Source: Aquimarina algicola (lineage in GTDB: Bacteria > Bacteroidota > Bacteroidia > Flavobacteriales > Flavobacteriaceae). Taken from it: DNA of 64,000 nucleotides. The notes beneath the pieces were generated by a model that did not search any database, had not been told where the DNA came from, and was given only the letters and a program-made list of their open reading frames with translations. A program made the position numbers and the translations under genes. The stretch lies in the NCBI RefSeq assembly GCF_006443095.1, contig NZ_VFWZ01000010.1:1-64000 (forward strand), given 5' to 3'. Positions 8,931-17,077 of the stretch are shown here, piece after piece; position 1 is the stretch's first letter, and each line of letters opens with the position of its first letter.

Positions 8931-9878
8931 ATGGAACCTAAGAAATTCTCTATTGTCATTTCTATCTATAATGAAGCCTTAGGATTAGTCTCTTTTTGGG
9001 AGTCTTTAAAACAGGTGTTAAGCGAGGAAAAACAGTTCCTTTTTGAACTGCTATGGGTAAATGATGGAAGCACAGATAAGAGTCAATTCTTGATTAATAA
9101 AATTATTGAAGAAACCTCGATCGATAATATTAATAACATTGCGATCGAATTTTCAAAGAATTTTGGACATGAATCTGCCATGATTGCCGGTATTGATAAT
9201 GCGTCTGGAGATGCAATTATTTGTATAGACTCAGATGGACAACACCCTTCAGAAGAGATCCCCAAAATGATCAATGCTTTTTCAAAAGGGTATGATATTG
9301 TCTTGATGCATCGTTTGCAAAGAGGAGATAGCAGCTTTCTCAAAAAAATATTTTCAAAACTCTTTTATAAAACGATCAATCTACTTTCGTCGATAAAGTT
9401 TGAGGAAAATTCTACGGATTTTTTTCTTATTTCTAGTGAAATTTCTGAGATATTAAAGGCAAATTTCAGAGACCAAAGTAGATTTATTAGAGGATTTGTG
9501 CAATCTGTTGGTTTTTCAAAAACAATTCTTTCGTTTAATGCTCCTGCCAGAGCTCATGGAGAAAGTAATTACTCATATTGGTCATTGTTTAAATTATCAT
9601 TTAATGCAATTTTTTCATTTTCAAATAAACCGCTACGAGTAAGTATAGGCCTTTCTATTTTATTTATATTTTTAACACTTACTTTGGGCGGATATAGTTT
9701 GTATATGTATCAATATGCAAGTGAAGTTCCTACCGGTTATACCACACTTATTATATTTTTGTCTGCTTCTTTTTCTACTTTATTTATCGCATTGTCTATA
9801 ATATCATTATACTTTGAAAAATTGATTAAAGAAGTGCGAAAAAGACCTTTGTATATTATTAAAAAAAGAAAAAAGTAA
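8931..9878 (+). CDS. GtrB/DPM1-like polyprenyl-phosphate glycosyltransferase (GT2)
   Basis: The 315-residue protein has an N-terminal GT2 domain with FSIVISIYNEA (about 6-16), LLWVNDGSTDKS, and IDSDGQHPSEEIP containing the metal-binding DxD, followed by about two membrane helices (about 235-290) and a basic tail ending KKRKK. This is the architecture of DPM1/GtrB enzymes that transfer a nucleotide sugar to undecaprenyl phosphate on the cytoplasmic face. The gene starts 17 bp after the methyltransferase and probably shares its transcript. The product would be a plausible donor for the three TMTC-like transferases upstream. Which sugar is moved is unknown. The gene ends 5 bp from the convergent glutaminase gene. 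Confidence 0.82.
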   Translation: MEPKKFSIVISIYNEALGLVSFWESLKQVLSEEKQFLFELLWVNDGSTDKSQFLINKIIEETSIDNINNIAIEFSKNFGHESAMIAGIDNASGDAIICIDSDGQHPSEEIPKMINAFSKGYDIVLMHRLQRGDSSFLKKIFSKLFYKTINLLSSIKFEENSTDFFLISSEISEILKANFRDQSRFIRGFVQSVGFSKTILSFNAPARAHGESNYSYWSLFKLSFNAIFSFSNKPLRVSIGLSILFIFLTLTLGGYSLYMYQYASEVPTGYTTLIIFLSASFSTLFIALSIISLYFEKLIKEVRKRPLYIIKKRKK

Positions 9879-9883
9879 CCTTT

Positions 9884-10798
9884 CTAAAATATAGAATACC
9901 CCGTCAAAGTAGTTAGTCTTTCTAAAGCATACATTCCTAGCTCTGAATTTCCTTTAGGGTTAAGAGGAGGGCTCCATACCGTTACCGCATATTGCTCTGG
10001 GTGAATCGCTACAATGCCTCCACCAACACCACTTTTACCTGGTAAACCTACTCTAAAACTGAATTCGCCTGCTTCATCATAAAAACCGCAAGTTTGCATT
10101 ATGGCATTAATACGTTTTATTTTTTCCGGAGCAATAATTGTTTGATTATCGAATAGTTTTTTTCCACCATTAGCGTATATCATAAAAGCAGTAGATAATT
10201 CTTCGCAAGACATTTCTATGGCACATTGATAAATGTAAAAATCCAGTACAGTATCGATATCGTTTTTGATATTTCCAAAAGACTTCATAAAGTTAAGTAC
10301 AGCTGCATTGCGATAACTGTTTGATTTTTCAGATGCATATACTTGTGGATTGATGGTTATAGTATTATCATTAGTAATGGTATGAATAAAATGAAGAAAG
10401 TCTTTCTTGGGATTTTTTAATTCTGAAATTAAAATGTCAGAAATGACAAGTGCTCCTGCATTAATAAAAGGATTTCTTGGGATTCCGTTTTCGTGCTCTA
10501 GTTGTACCAAAGAATTAAAAGGGTCTCCGGATGGTTCTACACCTACACGATCAAATAATGTGTCATCCAACAAAGACATTGCTATTGTCAAGGCAAATAC
10601 TTTAGAAATACTTTGAATAGAAAAACGCTCTGTGTCATCACCAAAATTATAATGACCAGAATTGATACAATATAGATGCATCCCAAATTTATCAGGTTTG
10701 ATTTTTGCAAGTTCAGGAATGTAAGACGCTACTTTACCATTGCTTTTAATATGATATAATTCAGATTGTATTGTGTTGAGTATCTCCTGATAGTTCAT
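9884..10798 (-). CDS. glsA: Glutaminase (serine-dependent, GlsA family)
   Basis: The 304-residue protein hydrolyses L-glutamine to glutamate and ammonia in the cytosol. The nucleophile motif SISK (S63-K66) follows ERFSIQ. Other family signatures are GVEPSGDPFNS, NPFINAGAL, YRNAAVLNFMKSFG, TAFMIYANGGK and LPGKSGVGGGIVAI. The length matches bacterial glutaminases of the beta-lactamase-like fold, which run near 300-310 residues. The peptidase E gene ends 11 bp upstream on the same strand, so the two are probably co-transcribed, coupling dipeptide and amide breakdown. The start is ATG. Confidence 0.95.
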   Translation of the reverse strand: MNYQEILNTIQSELYHIKSNGKVASYIPELAKIKPDKFGMHLYCINSGHYNFGDDTERFSIQSISKVFALTIAMSLLDDTLFDRVGVEPSGDPFNSLVQLEHENGIPRNPFINAGALVISDILISELKNPKKDFLHFIHTITNDNTITINPQVYASEKSNSYRNAAVLNFMKSFGNIKNDIDTVLDFYIYQCAIEMSCEELSTAFMIYANGGKKLFDNQTIIAPEKIKRINAIMQTCGFYDEAGEFSFRVGLPGKSGVGGGIVAIHPEQYAVTVWSPPLNPKGNSELGMYALERLTTLTGYSIF

Positions 10799-10809
10799 TA
10801 TTGAAGTTC

Positions 10810-11517
10810 TTAATGTAATTGAGATAGTGTTTTTCCTGTTTCTATTTCATAAGGAGCTTTGTTTTGTTCAAAAATTCGAGCATCTAATTCACCTTCTAGA
10901 GTGATTGTAGATTCTTTTACACGTAGCCAGCTCCCTTCTCTCAGACCTACTACAGGTTGTGTGTTTAATTTGTGAAACTCCTTAATTCTAGTTTCTCTGG
11001 TTTCGCCTTTGTGTGTTGATGTTGGGTCAGGATCTATATAATGAGCATTAATATTAAAAGGAAGTATCCCTAATGTCATAAAACTTGGTGGATATACAAT
11101 AGGCATATCATTAGTAGTCTGCATAGTCAAACCACAGATGTTACTTCCTGCACTTGTACCTAGATAAGGGGCGCCAGATTCAATTTTTTCTTTTAATGTA
11201 GTTATTACATTATTCTTATAAAGTTGATGAACTAATAAGAATGTATTACCACCACCGGTATAAATACCATTTGCATTTTTTATGGCTTCGATTGGATCTT
11301 CAAACATGTGAACCCCCATAATTCTTTTCCCTATTTTCTTGAAAATATTATTGACTCCAATCGTATATTCATCATGCGATATCCCGCCAGGACGAGCATA
11401 AGGTATAAAAAGTATTTCTTCGGTATTTGTGTATAATTCTTCTAATGAGTCGAATAAGTATTCTAAAGGGCCACTGCCATGAATTGTAGAAGAACTAGCG
11501 ATGATACAGTTTTTCAT
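10810..11517 (-). CDS. pepE: Peptidase E (alpha-aspartyl dipeptidase)
   Basis: The 235-residue protein belongs to peptidase family S51, which removes N-terminal Asp from dipeptides. The catalytic Ser lies in LGTSAGSNICG (about residues 119-129). The IYTGGGNTF loop and the DPDPTSTHKGETRETRI segment with the active-site His region are conserved. The length fits PepE (about 230). No signal peptide is seen, so it is cytosolic. It lies directly upstream of glsA with an 11-bp gap, and divergent from the envelope genes starting at 11621. Confidence 0.93.
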   Translation of the reverse strand: MKNCIIASSSTIHGSGPLEYLFDSLEELYTNTEEILFIPYARPGGISHDEYTIGVNNIFKKIGKRIMGVHMFEDPIEAIKNANGIYTGGGNTFLLVHQLYKNNVITTLKEKIESGAPYLGTSAGSNICGLTMQTTNDMPIVYPPSFMTLGILPFNINAHYIDPDPTSTHKGETRETRIKEFHKLNTQPVVGLREGSWLRVKESTITLEGELDARIFEQNKAPYEIETGKTLSQLH

Positions 11518-11620
11518 TACTGTTGTATTTGTAAATTAGTTTAACGTTTTCTTATATCAAAATCTTCGCTGAAGATAAAAAAATGTAGTAATATTAATAC
11601 ATTAATCAATCAGGTTTGTT

Positions 11621-12403
11621 ATGAGAATTAAGATATCTATCTTTTTAATATGTTTTACTGTATGCTTATCCAGTGCACAAATTACATCTAGAGTCATGAT
11701 CGATGGAAAAATCAATGCTCCAATAGGTGATGATGTAGAAGGGATAGTGGTGTATAATAGAAGTACAGATAAAGGAACAATCACAAATAGTAAAGGTGCT
11801 TTTAAAATTGCAGCGGGGATTAATGATAGAATAGAAGTAGTGGCAATGCAATACCAACATTTTATTGTCTTGGTAGACAAGGGAGTGGTGAGTACAAAAA
11901 GACTTAATATTTTTCTTAACGAATCTGTAAATCAATTAGAAGAAGTAATAGTAAAACCTTATGATTTGTCTGGTAACACTTCTGTAGATTTGAAAAAAAT
12001 AGAAACTCGTAAAAGTGGTATTGGAGATGTTGCCAAAGAAACATCTGTTAAGATAAATGATACAGACTATGATTTTAGACAAGACACCTTATCTAATGTA
12101 GAAAATACAGTCTTTCTAGAAGATAGAATGATCAACGGTCTTAATTTTGTGAATCTTTTTAAACTCGTGTATGATAAGAATAAAAAGAAAAAGCAGAAAA
12201 AAGATATAGATGTAAAGATGAGAGATATGTATACCGATGAGTTTTTTCAGGATTTTCTGGCTTTAAAACCTGAAGAAATTAATGAATTTATCTTTTTTGC
12301 TCAGGATAATGGATTGAGCGATACCTATTTTGAGTCCGGTAAAGAATTAGATCTCCTTCAATTTTTAGCATATCAAAGTAAAATATATCATCAGCGACAA
12401 TAA
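11621..12403 (+). CDS. Secreted CarboxypepD_reg-like domain protein
   Basis: The protein has 260 residues with a signal peptide (residues 1-19, ending SSAQ). Residues about 27-110 form a carboxypeptidase-regulatory-like beta-sandwich: GKINAPIGDDVEGIVVYN, KGTITNSKGAFKI and VEVVAMQYQ...LEEVIVKPY match the DUF4480/CarboxypepD_reg pattern that also precedes TonB-dependent receptors. The remainder is charged and helical. It is likely periplasmic or outer-membrane attached. A paralogue follows at 12504. No enzymatic residues are seen and the specific role is unknown. Confidence 0.75.
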   Translation: MRIKISIFLICFTVCLSSAQITSRVMIDGKINAPIGDDVEGIVVYNRSTDKGTITNSKGAFKIAAGINDRIEVVAMQYQHFIVLVDKGVVSTKRLNIFLNESVNQLEEVIVKPYDLSGNTSVDLKKIETRKSGIGDVAKETSVKINDTDYDFRQDTLSNVENTVFLEDRMINGLNFVNLFKLVYDKNKKKKQKKDIDVKMRDMYTDEFFQDFLALKPEEINEFIFFAQDNGLSDTYFESGKELDLLQFLAYQSKIYHQRQ

Positions 12404-12503
12404 ATAATTTTGTCATATTATCATTATTATACAGTATTTATATAGAATTAGAATAAGTTTTCTAAAAAATTAAAGCTTAATTCTATATCAAGTAAGATAG
12501 TTT

Positions 12504-13259
12504 ATGATAAGACTTTTACGACTTTTTATTTTACTTATTTCTGTACAAAGTTTTGGGCAGTCTGAGATGCTCGAAGGAAAAATTTTAGCAGATTCCTTAG
12601 AAGGTTTTGCGATTAATATAGTGAATTATAGCAAAGCTATTGGTACAACAAATGATCAAAAAGGATATTTTAAAATCAATGCTAGTGTAGGTGATTCTAT
12701 TGTTTTTTCTTCAGTTCAATATCAAAAAAGAGCAATAATAGTTAGCAAACAAGATTTAGAAGACGATCTGGTAACTATTGTTCTTTTTCCTTTGGTTCAA
12801 CAGCTTAATAAGGTTAATATTAGCAATATTGATCTCTCTGGATATTTGGATAAAGATGCAGAAGCGATAACAGTGCAACCTTTTGTAGATAATAAAACAT
12901 TGGGATTACCTTTTAATGATCAGCCTCAGCCCACATTATCAGAACGACGTTTATATACTGCGAGGTCTGGAATACTGGATCTTCCCATCAATTATATAAA
13001 TGGAAAAATAAAGAAATTAAAACGTATTGATAAAATTGAGAAACTCAAGAAGAGAGTTCATAAAGGAGAAATATCTTTTAATACTGATTTCTTTGTAGAC
13101 TCATTAAAAGTACCAGAGAATTTGATTTCAGATTTTATTTACTATTGCTCAGAAGATCAGTTGTATAAAAGCTTGCTCGCAGAAGAAAAAAAGCTTCTTT
13201 TGTTAGAGTTCTTTCAAAAAAAATCAAAAGATTACAGAGTGCACAAAGAGATAGATTAA
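12504..13259 (+). CDS. Secreted CarboxypepD_reg-like domain protein (paralogue)
   Basis: The 251-residue protein has a signal peptide (about 1-18, ending SFGQ). It shares its layout with the upstream gene: an N-terminal domain with EGKILADSLEGFAINIVNYS, GTTNDQKGYFKI and VVFSSVQYQKRA (here IVFSSVQYQKRA), then LNKVNISNIDLSG. The C-terminal half is charged and contains KLKKRVHKGEISFNTDFFVDSLKVP, which corresponds to the upstream protein's KKKQKKDIDVKMRDMYTDEFF region. Tandem duplication is the simplest origin. It is probably envelope-localised with unknown function. The gap of 100 bp to the first copy may carry a separate promoter. Confidence 0.75.
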   Translation: MIRLLRLFILLISVQSFGQSEMLEGKILADSLEGFAINIVNYSKAIGTTNDQKGYFKINASVGDSIVFSSVQYQKRAIIVSKQDLEDDLVTIVLFPLVQQLNKVNISNIDLSGYLDKDAEAITVQPFVDNKTLGLPFNDQPQPTLSERRLYTARSGILDLPINYINGKIKKLKRIDKIEKLKKRVHKGEISFNTDFFVDSLKVPENLISDFIYYCSEDQLYKSLLAEEKKLLLLEFFQKKSKDYRVHKEID

Positions 13260-13357
13260 TTCTGATGAGTTTATTTTATAAGACTTGTTGTCTAACTTTG
13301 GCATAATTTTTTGTCACTAGATTTCAGAAAAAAGCTATTTTTAGGACTTTACAGAAT

Positions 13358-13876
13358 ATGTATATGAAAAAACTTTTTACAGTAATATTTTGCATTCTCT
13401 TTTCATTAGGATTAAATTCTTTTACGACAGTACATAAGTTTTATGTAAGTGTCACTCAGATTGATTATAATGAAGAACAAAATGCGCTACAAATGATTAC
13501 CAGAGTCTTTATTGATGATATTGAAGAATTACTTAAAGAACGCTATGATACTTCTATAAGTATTGATACCAAAGAGAGTGATGTCAAGATTGATCAATAT
13601 TTAAACACATATTTTAATCAAAAACTCTCTTGTATTGTCAATGGTCAGAAAGTTACATTTACTTTTATAGGTAAAGAATATGAAGAAGACCTTATGCTGT
13701 GTTATTTAGAAATAGAAAACATTAATAAATTACAGAGTATAGAAGTCTCTAATGAGATTTTGATGGATGTTTTTGAAGAGCAACAAAATATCATCCATGT
13801 AAAAAAAGGAAAACAACGCAAAAGTTTGATTTTAGAAAAAGGAAATCATAGCGGATTGTTAAAATTTAGCGAATAA
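13358..13876 (+). CDS. DUF6702 family protein
   Basis: The 172-residue protein has a signal peptide-like N-terminus followed by HKFYVSVTQIDYNEEQNALQM, the signature opening of the DUF6702 family of Bacteroidota. The mature part alternates beta strands (MITRVFIDDIEELL, LSCIVNGQKVTFTFIG, LMLCYLEIENI). ATG 13358 and ATG 13364 (MKKLFT) are both possible starts; the second gives a more normal signal peptide. In related genomes this family commonly sits directly before an M1 peptidase gene, as here (64 bp gap), so the two probably work together at the envelope. The biochemical role is unknown. Confidence 0.8.
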   Translation: MYMKKLFTVIFCILFSLGLNSFTTVHKFYVSVTQIDYNEEQNALQMITRVFIDDIEELLKERYDTSISIDTKESDVKIDQYLNTYFNQKLSCIVNGQKVTFTFIGKEYEEDLMLCYLEIENINKLQSIEVSNEILMDVFEEQQNIIHVKKGKQRKSLILEKGNHSGLLKFSE

Positions 13877-13939
13877 AGTATTAAACTTTCAAAAAACAAC
13901 TATTTTGCAAGTTATTATGGTTAACACAAAAACACATCA

Positions 13940-16255
13940 ATGAAAAATTTACTTTTAGTTATCTCGATAGCCTTTTCGATATCTATAAGTACTTCTTACG
14001 CACAAAATCAAGAAGGGACTACAAAAACTCGAGAATTAGGTCACACAAATGAGAATAAATTCAAGCAAATGTACGAGGAGTTTGCTACCCCAAATATGTA
14101 CAGAACAGCTTCGGGAGCACCTGGCTCTGCTTATTATCAACAACAAGCAGATTACAAAATGAACATCGAGCTTGATGATAAAAACAAAAAGATAACAGGT
14201 AGTGAGACTATTACCTATACCAATAACTCTCCTGATGATTTAGAGTTTCTTTGGGTGCAATTAGATCAAAATATGCGTGCCAAAGATTCTAAAACTCCTT
14301 TAATCCAAGGTAGTGGTGTAAATCCAGCTTCGACTCGTCAGGGTTTTGTGACAAAATATATAGCAGAACCTTTTGATGGAGGATTTAACATAACATCTGT
14401 CAAAGATGCAAATGGAAAACCTCTTGAACATACTATTAATAGAACGATGATGCGAGTAGAGATGCCTAAGCATCTTAAGCCTGGAGAAAAATTTATTTTT
14501 TCTATCGATTGGTGGTATAATATAAACGATCACGTGAACGGAAGAGGAAGATCAGGGTATGAAGAATTTGAAGATGGAAACAGAGCGTATGTAATTGCTC
14601 AGTTTTATCCTCGTATGGCTGTTTACAATGATGTAGAAGGATGGCAAAACCATCAATTTTGGGGTAGAGGAGAATTCGCCTTGCCTTTTGGTAATTTTGA
14701 TGTAAATATTACTGTACCTGCAGACCATATTTTGGATGGTACCGGTGTTTTGGTTAACAGAAAAGAAGTGTATACCAAAGATATGATGAAACGCTATGAA
14801 GCAGCAAAAAAATCATATGATAAACCTGTAATTATTGTAACACAAGAAGAAGCAGAAAAAGCTTCAAAATCATTTTCGGATAAAAAGAAAACCTGGAAAC
14901 TTAAAGCTACCAATGTAAGAGACTTTGGTTTTGCAACTTCCAGAAGGTTTATCTGGGATATGATGGCAGTAAAAATAGGTGGTAAAGATATCATGGCGGT
15001 TTCTATGTATCCCAAAGAAGGAAATCCATTGTGGGAAGATTGGTCTACAAAAGTAGTAGCAAGTACTCTAAAATCGTATAGTCGAATGACATTTGATTAT
15101 CCTTATCACAAAGCAATTTCTGTACACGCCAAAAATCAAGGGATGGAATATCCTATGATTTGTTGGAATTACGGAAGACCAAACCCTGATGGTACATATA
15201 GTGATCGTGTTAAATATGGTATGATGAGTGTTATTATCCATGAAGTTGGTCACAATTTCTTTCCTATGATTGTAAATAGTGATGAGAGACAATGGACCTG
15301 GATGGATGAAGGATTGAATACTTTTGTACAGTACGTTGCAGAACAAGATTTTGGAGAAGCATACCCTGCGGCTTTAGGGAAAGATAAAAAATACCCTTCT
15401 AGACGTGGTCCTGCCACAAAAATAGTTCCTTATATGAGTGGTAATCAATCAAAATTATCACCAATTATGACACAGTCTAATAATATTCATCAATTTGGAC
15501 CAAATGCTTATGCTAAACCTGCAACAGGCCTTAATATCTTGAGAGAGACTGTGATGGGTAGAGAGCTTTTTGATTACTCTTTTAGAACATATTCACAACG
15601 TTGGATGTTTAAACACCCAACACCCGAAGACTTTTTTAGAACAATGGAAGATGCATCTGCTGTAGATTTAGACTGGTTTTGGAGAGGTTGGTTCTATACC
15701 ACAGACTACACAGATATAGGTGTAAAAGGAGTGAAAAAATTTGTGGTGTCCAAAGTGCCTACACTCGAAGCACAAAAATTTGCATCTACAGATAGAAGCT
15801 TAAGGTTTGCAAATTTTTCAGACCTTGTATTTATGGTAGAAGAAGGAAGTAGTGACTACAAAAGAATCAAGGCAAATGATGGTGTTATAGAAAATTCTGT
15901 TACATTAAAAGAGTATGTAATGGATAACTTTACACCCGAAGAAAGAAAAAATCTCAAAGAACCAAAATTTTTCTACGAAGTTACCTTTGAAAAACCAGGA
16001 GGTTTGGTGATGCCATTAATTGTAGAATATACCTATGCAGATGGTACAACAGAGAGAGTAACATACCCTGCTCAGATCTGGAGAAAAAATGATAATCAAG
16101 TGAAGAGGCCAATAGCCTCAGAACAAGAGATTACTAAGATTGTTGTAGATCCTGATTTAGAAACTGCTGATATAGATACTTCTAACAACAGTTGGCCAAA
16201 AGAAAAAGAAATCGGTAAATTCGATAAATTCAAAAATAAGGTAAAAGGTCAATAG
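13940..16255 (+). CDS. M1-family zinc metallopeptidase, exported
   Basis: The 771-residue protein has a signal peptide (about 1-21, ending SYAQ). Zinc ligands are in HEVGH (about residue 434) with the third ligand Glu in MDEGLN about 19 residues later, the HExxH-x18-E pattern of gluzincins. An N-terminal M1-type beta domain (MNIELDDKNKKITGSETITYTNNS) precedes it. The usual GAMEN exopeptidase motif is replaced by NQGMEYP (about residue 396), as in the flavobacterial M1 subgroup. It probably trims peptides in the periplasm. The gene ends before a strong terminator at 16283. Confidence 0.9.
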   Translation: MKNLLLVISIAFSISISTSYAQNQEGTTKTRELGHTNENKFKQMYEEFATPNMYRTASGAPGSAYYQQQADYKMNIELDDKNKKITGSETITYTNNSPDDLEFLWVQLDQNMRAKDSKTPLIQGSGVNPASTRQGFVTKYIAEPFDGGFNITSVKDANGKPLEHTINRTMMRVEMPKHLKPGEKFIFSIDWWYNINDHVNGRGRSGYEEFEDGNRAYVIAQFYPRMAVYNDVEGWQNHQFWGRGEFALPFGNFDVNITVPADHILDGTGVLVNRKEVYTKDMMKRYEAAKKSYDKPVIIVTQEEAEKASKSFSDKKKTWKLKATNVRDFGFATSRRFIWDMMAVKIGGKDIMAVSMYPKEGNPLWEDWSTKVVASTLKSYSRMTFDYPYHKAISVHAKNQGMEYPMICWNYGRPNPDGTYSDRVKYGMMSVIIHEVGHNFFPMIVNSDERQWTWMDEGLNTFVQYVAEQDFGEAYPAALGKDKKYPSRRGPATKIVPYMSGNQSKLSPIMTQSNNIHQFGPNAYAKPATGLNILRETVMGRELFDYSFRTYSQRWMFKHPTPEDFFRTMEDASAVDLDWFWRGWFYTTDYTDIGVKGVKKFVVSKVPTLEAQKFASTDRSLRFANFSDLVFMVEEGSSDYKRIKANDGVIENSVTLKEYVMDNFTPEERKNLKEPKFFYEVTFEKPGGLVMPLIVEYTYADGTTERVTYPAQIWRKNDNQVKRPIASEQEITKIVVDPDLETADIDTSNNSWPKEKEIGKFDKFKNKVKGQ

Positions 16256-16282
16256 TTAATATAACCTTTTAAGAATACGTTA

Positions 16283-16317
16283 AAGCCACTTCTATTCGCT
16301 TAGAGGTGGTTTTTTTT
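16283..16317 (+). terminator. Intrinsic terminator after M1 peptidase
   Basis: GCCACTTCTA (16285-16294) pairs with TAGAGGTGGT (16301-16310) through ten pairs including two G-U, loop TTCGCT, followed by seven further T residues. It separates the peptidase gene from tatA. Confidence 0.88.
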
Positions 16318-16330
16318 ATGTTTTAATACC

Positions 16331-16338
16331 TATATTTG
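16331..16338 (+). promoter_or_regulatory. -7 promoter element of tatA
   Basis: TATATTTG matches TAnnTTTG and ends only 7 nt before the tatA ATG, so the transcript would begin within a few bases of the start codon (near-leaderless). No clear -33 TTG is visible; the preceding terminator T-run occupies that area. Confidence 0.5.
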
Positions 16339-16345
16339 CATTGTT

Positions 16346-16633
16346 ATGTTGAATTTACCATTATTCATAAGCGGAACCGAAATTGCCTTTATTGTTTTTA
16401 TATTGGTTATGGTTTTCGGTGCTGATAAAATCCCTGAGATCGTGAGAGGTCTTGGCAAGGGAATGCGTGTAATCAAAGATGCTACAAACGATATCAAAAC
16501 AGAGATTACGAAGAGCGCAGAAAAACATGGTATAGACTCTGAAGTAACTTCTATTACTTCGGATATTAAAAATGAAATTGATCAGGTAAAGGAAGATATC
16601 AATGAAATTACCGGTTCTGTAAAAAGACAATAG
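16346..16633 (+). CDS. tatA: Sec-independent translocase subunit TatA/TatE
   Basis: The 95-residue protein has one N-terminal membrane helix (about 8-26, GTEIAFIVFILVMVFGADKIPE) followed by the amphipathic helix with the family hinge FGADKIPEIVRGLGKG and a charged, mostly helical tail. It forms the protein-conducting oligomer of the twin-arginine pathway in the cytoplasmic membrane with TatC, which is not in this window. A terminator lies on each side, so the gene is transcribed alone. Confidence 0.93.
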   Translation: MLNLPLFISGTEIAFIVFILVMVFGADKIPEIVRGLGKGMRVIKDATNDIKTEITKSAEKHGIDSEVTSITSDIKNEIDQVKEDINEITGSVKRQ

Positions 16634-16688
16634 TAGTACTCACTCTTTTTGATTTACTTATTTTAAGCATATTTGATAACGTTTCATG

Positions 16689-16717
16689 ATTCTTAGTTTT
16701 TACTAAGAATTTTTTTA
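16689..16717 (+). terminator. Intrinsic terminator after tatA
   Basis: ATTCTTAG (16689-16696) pairs with CTAAGAAT (16703-16710), loop TTTTTA, followed by seven T residues. Confidence 0.82.
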
Positions 16718-17077
16718 GTTACAGACGCTTCCTAGATATTTTGATATTGATGAATGATCAAAATACATTGTTTTAATTACGATTATTTCAATTATTGTGT
16801 TAAAAAATTAAAATAATACAAGTATAATCCGCTTTTTTTATTTTTGATGTTAATAAGCTGTAACCCCTTGCTATTATTGATCTTTTATTAACATTCAAAG
16901 CTGTTATGCAAGCATAGTAAAAATTCATTATTTAATGTTTTGATAATTTAAGGGTTAAATAAATATTGATTATTTAATATATTAGCTATAAAATTAATTA
17001 AAACGTAATTTTCGTATTCCCAAAATGTCAATTATGTTTTTAAAGGCTTATTCGCAAACTCATAAATTATTCTTAAA
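16718..17077. other. AT-rich intergenic region before the subtilase gene
   Basis: This 360-bp stretch is very AT-rich and has no credible open frame. It presumably holds the promoter of the subtilase gene at 17078. I see no clear TAnnTTTG with a matching upstream TTG and no repeat or RNA gene. Confidence 0.5.
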
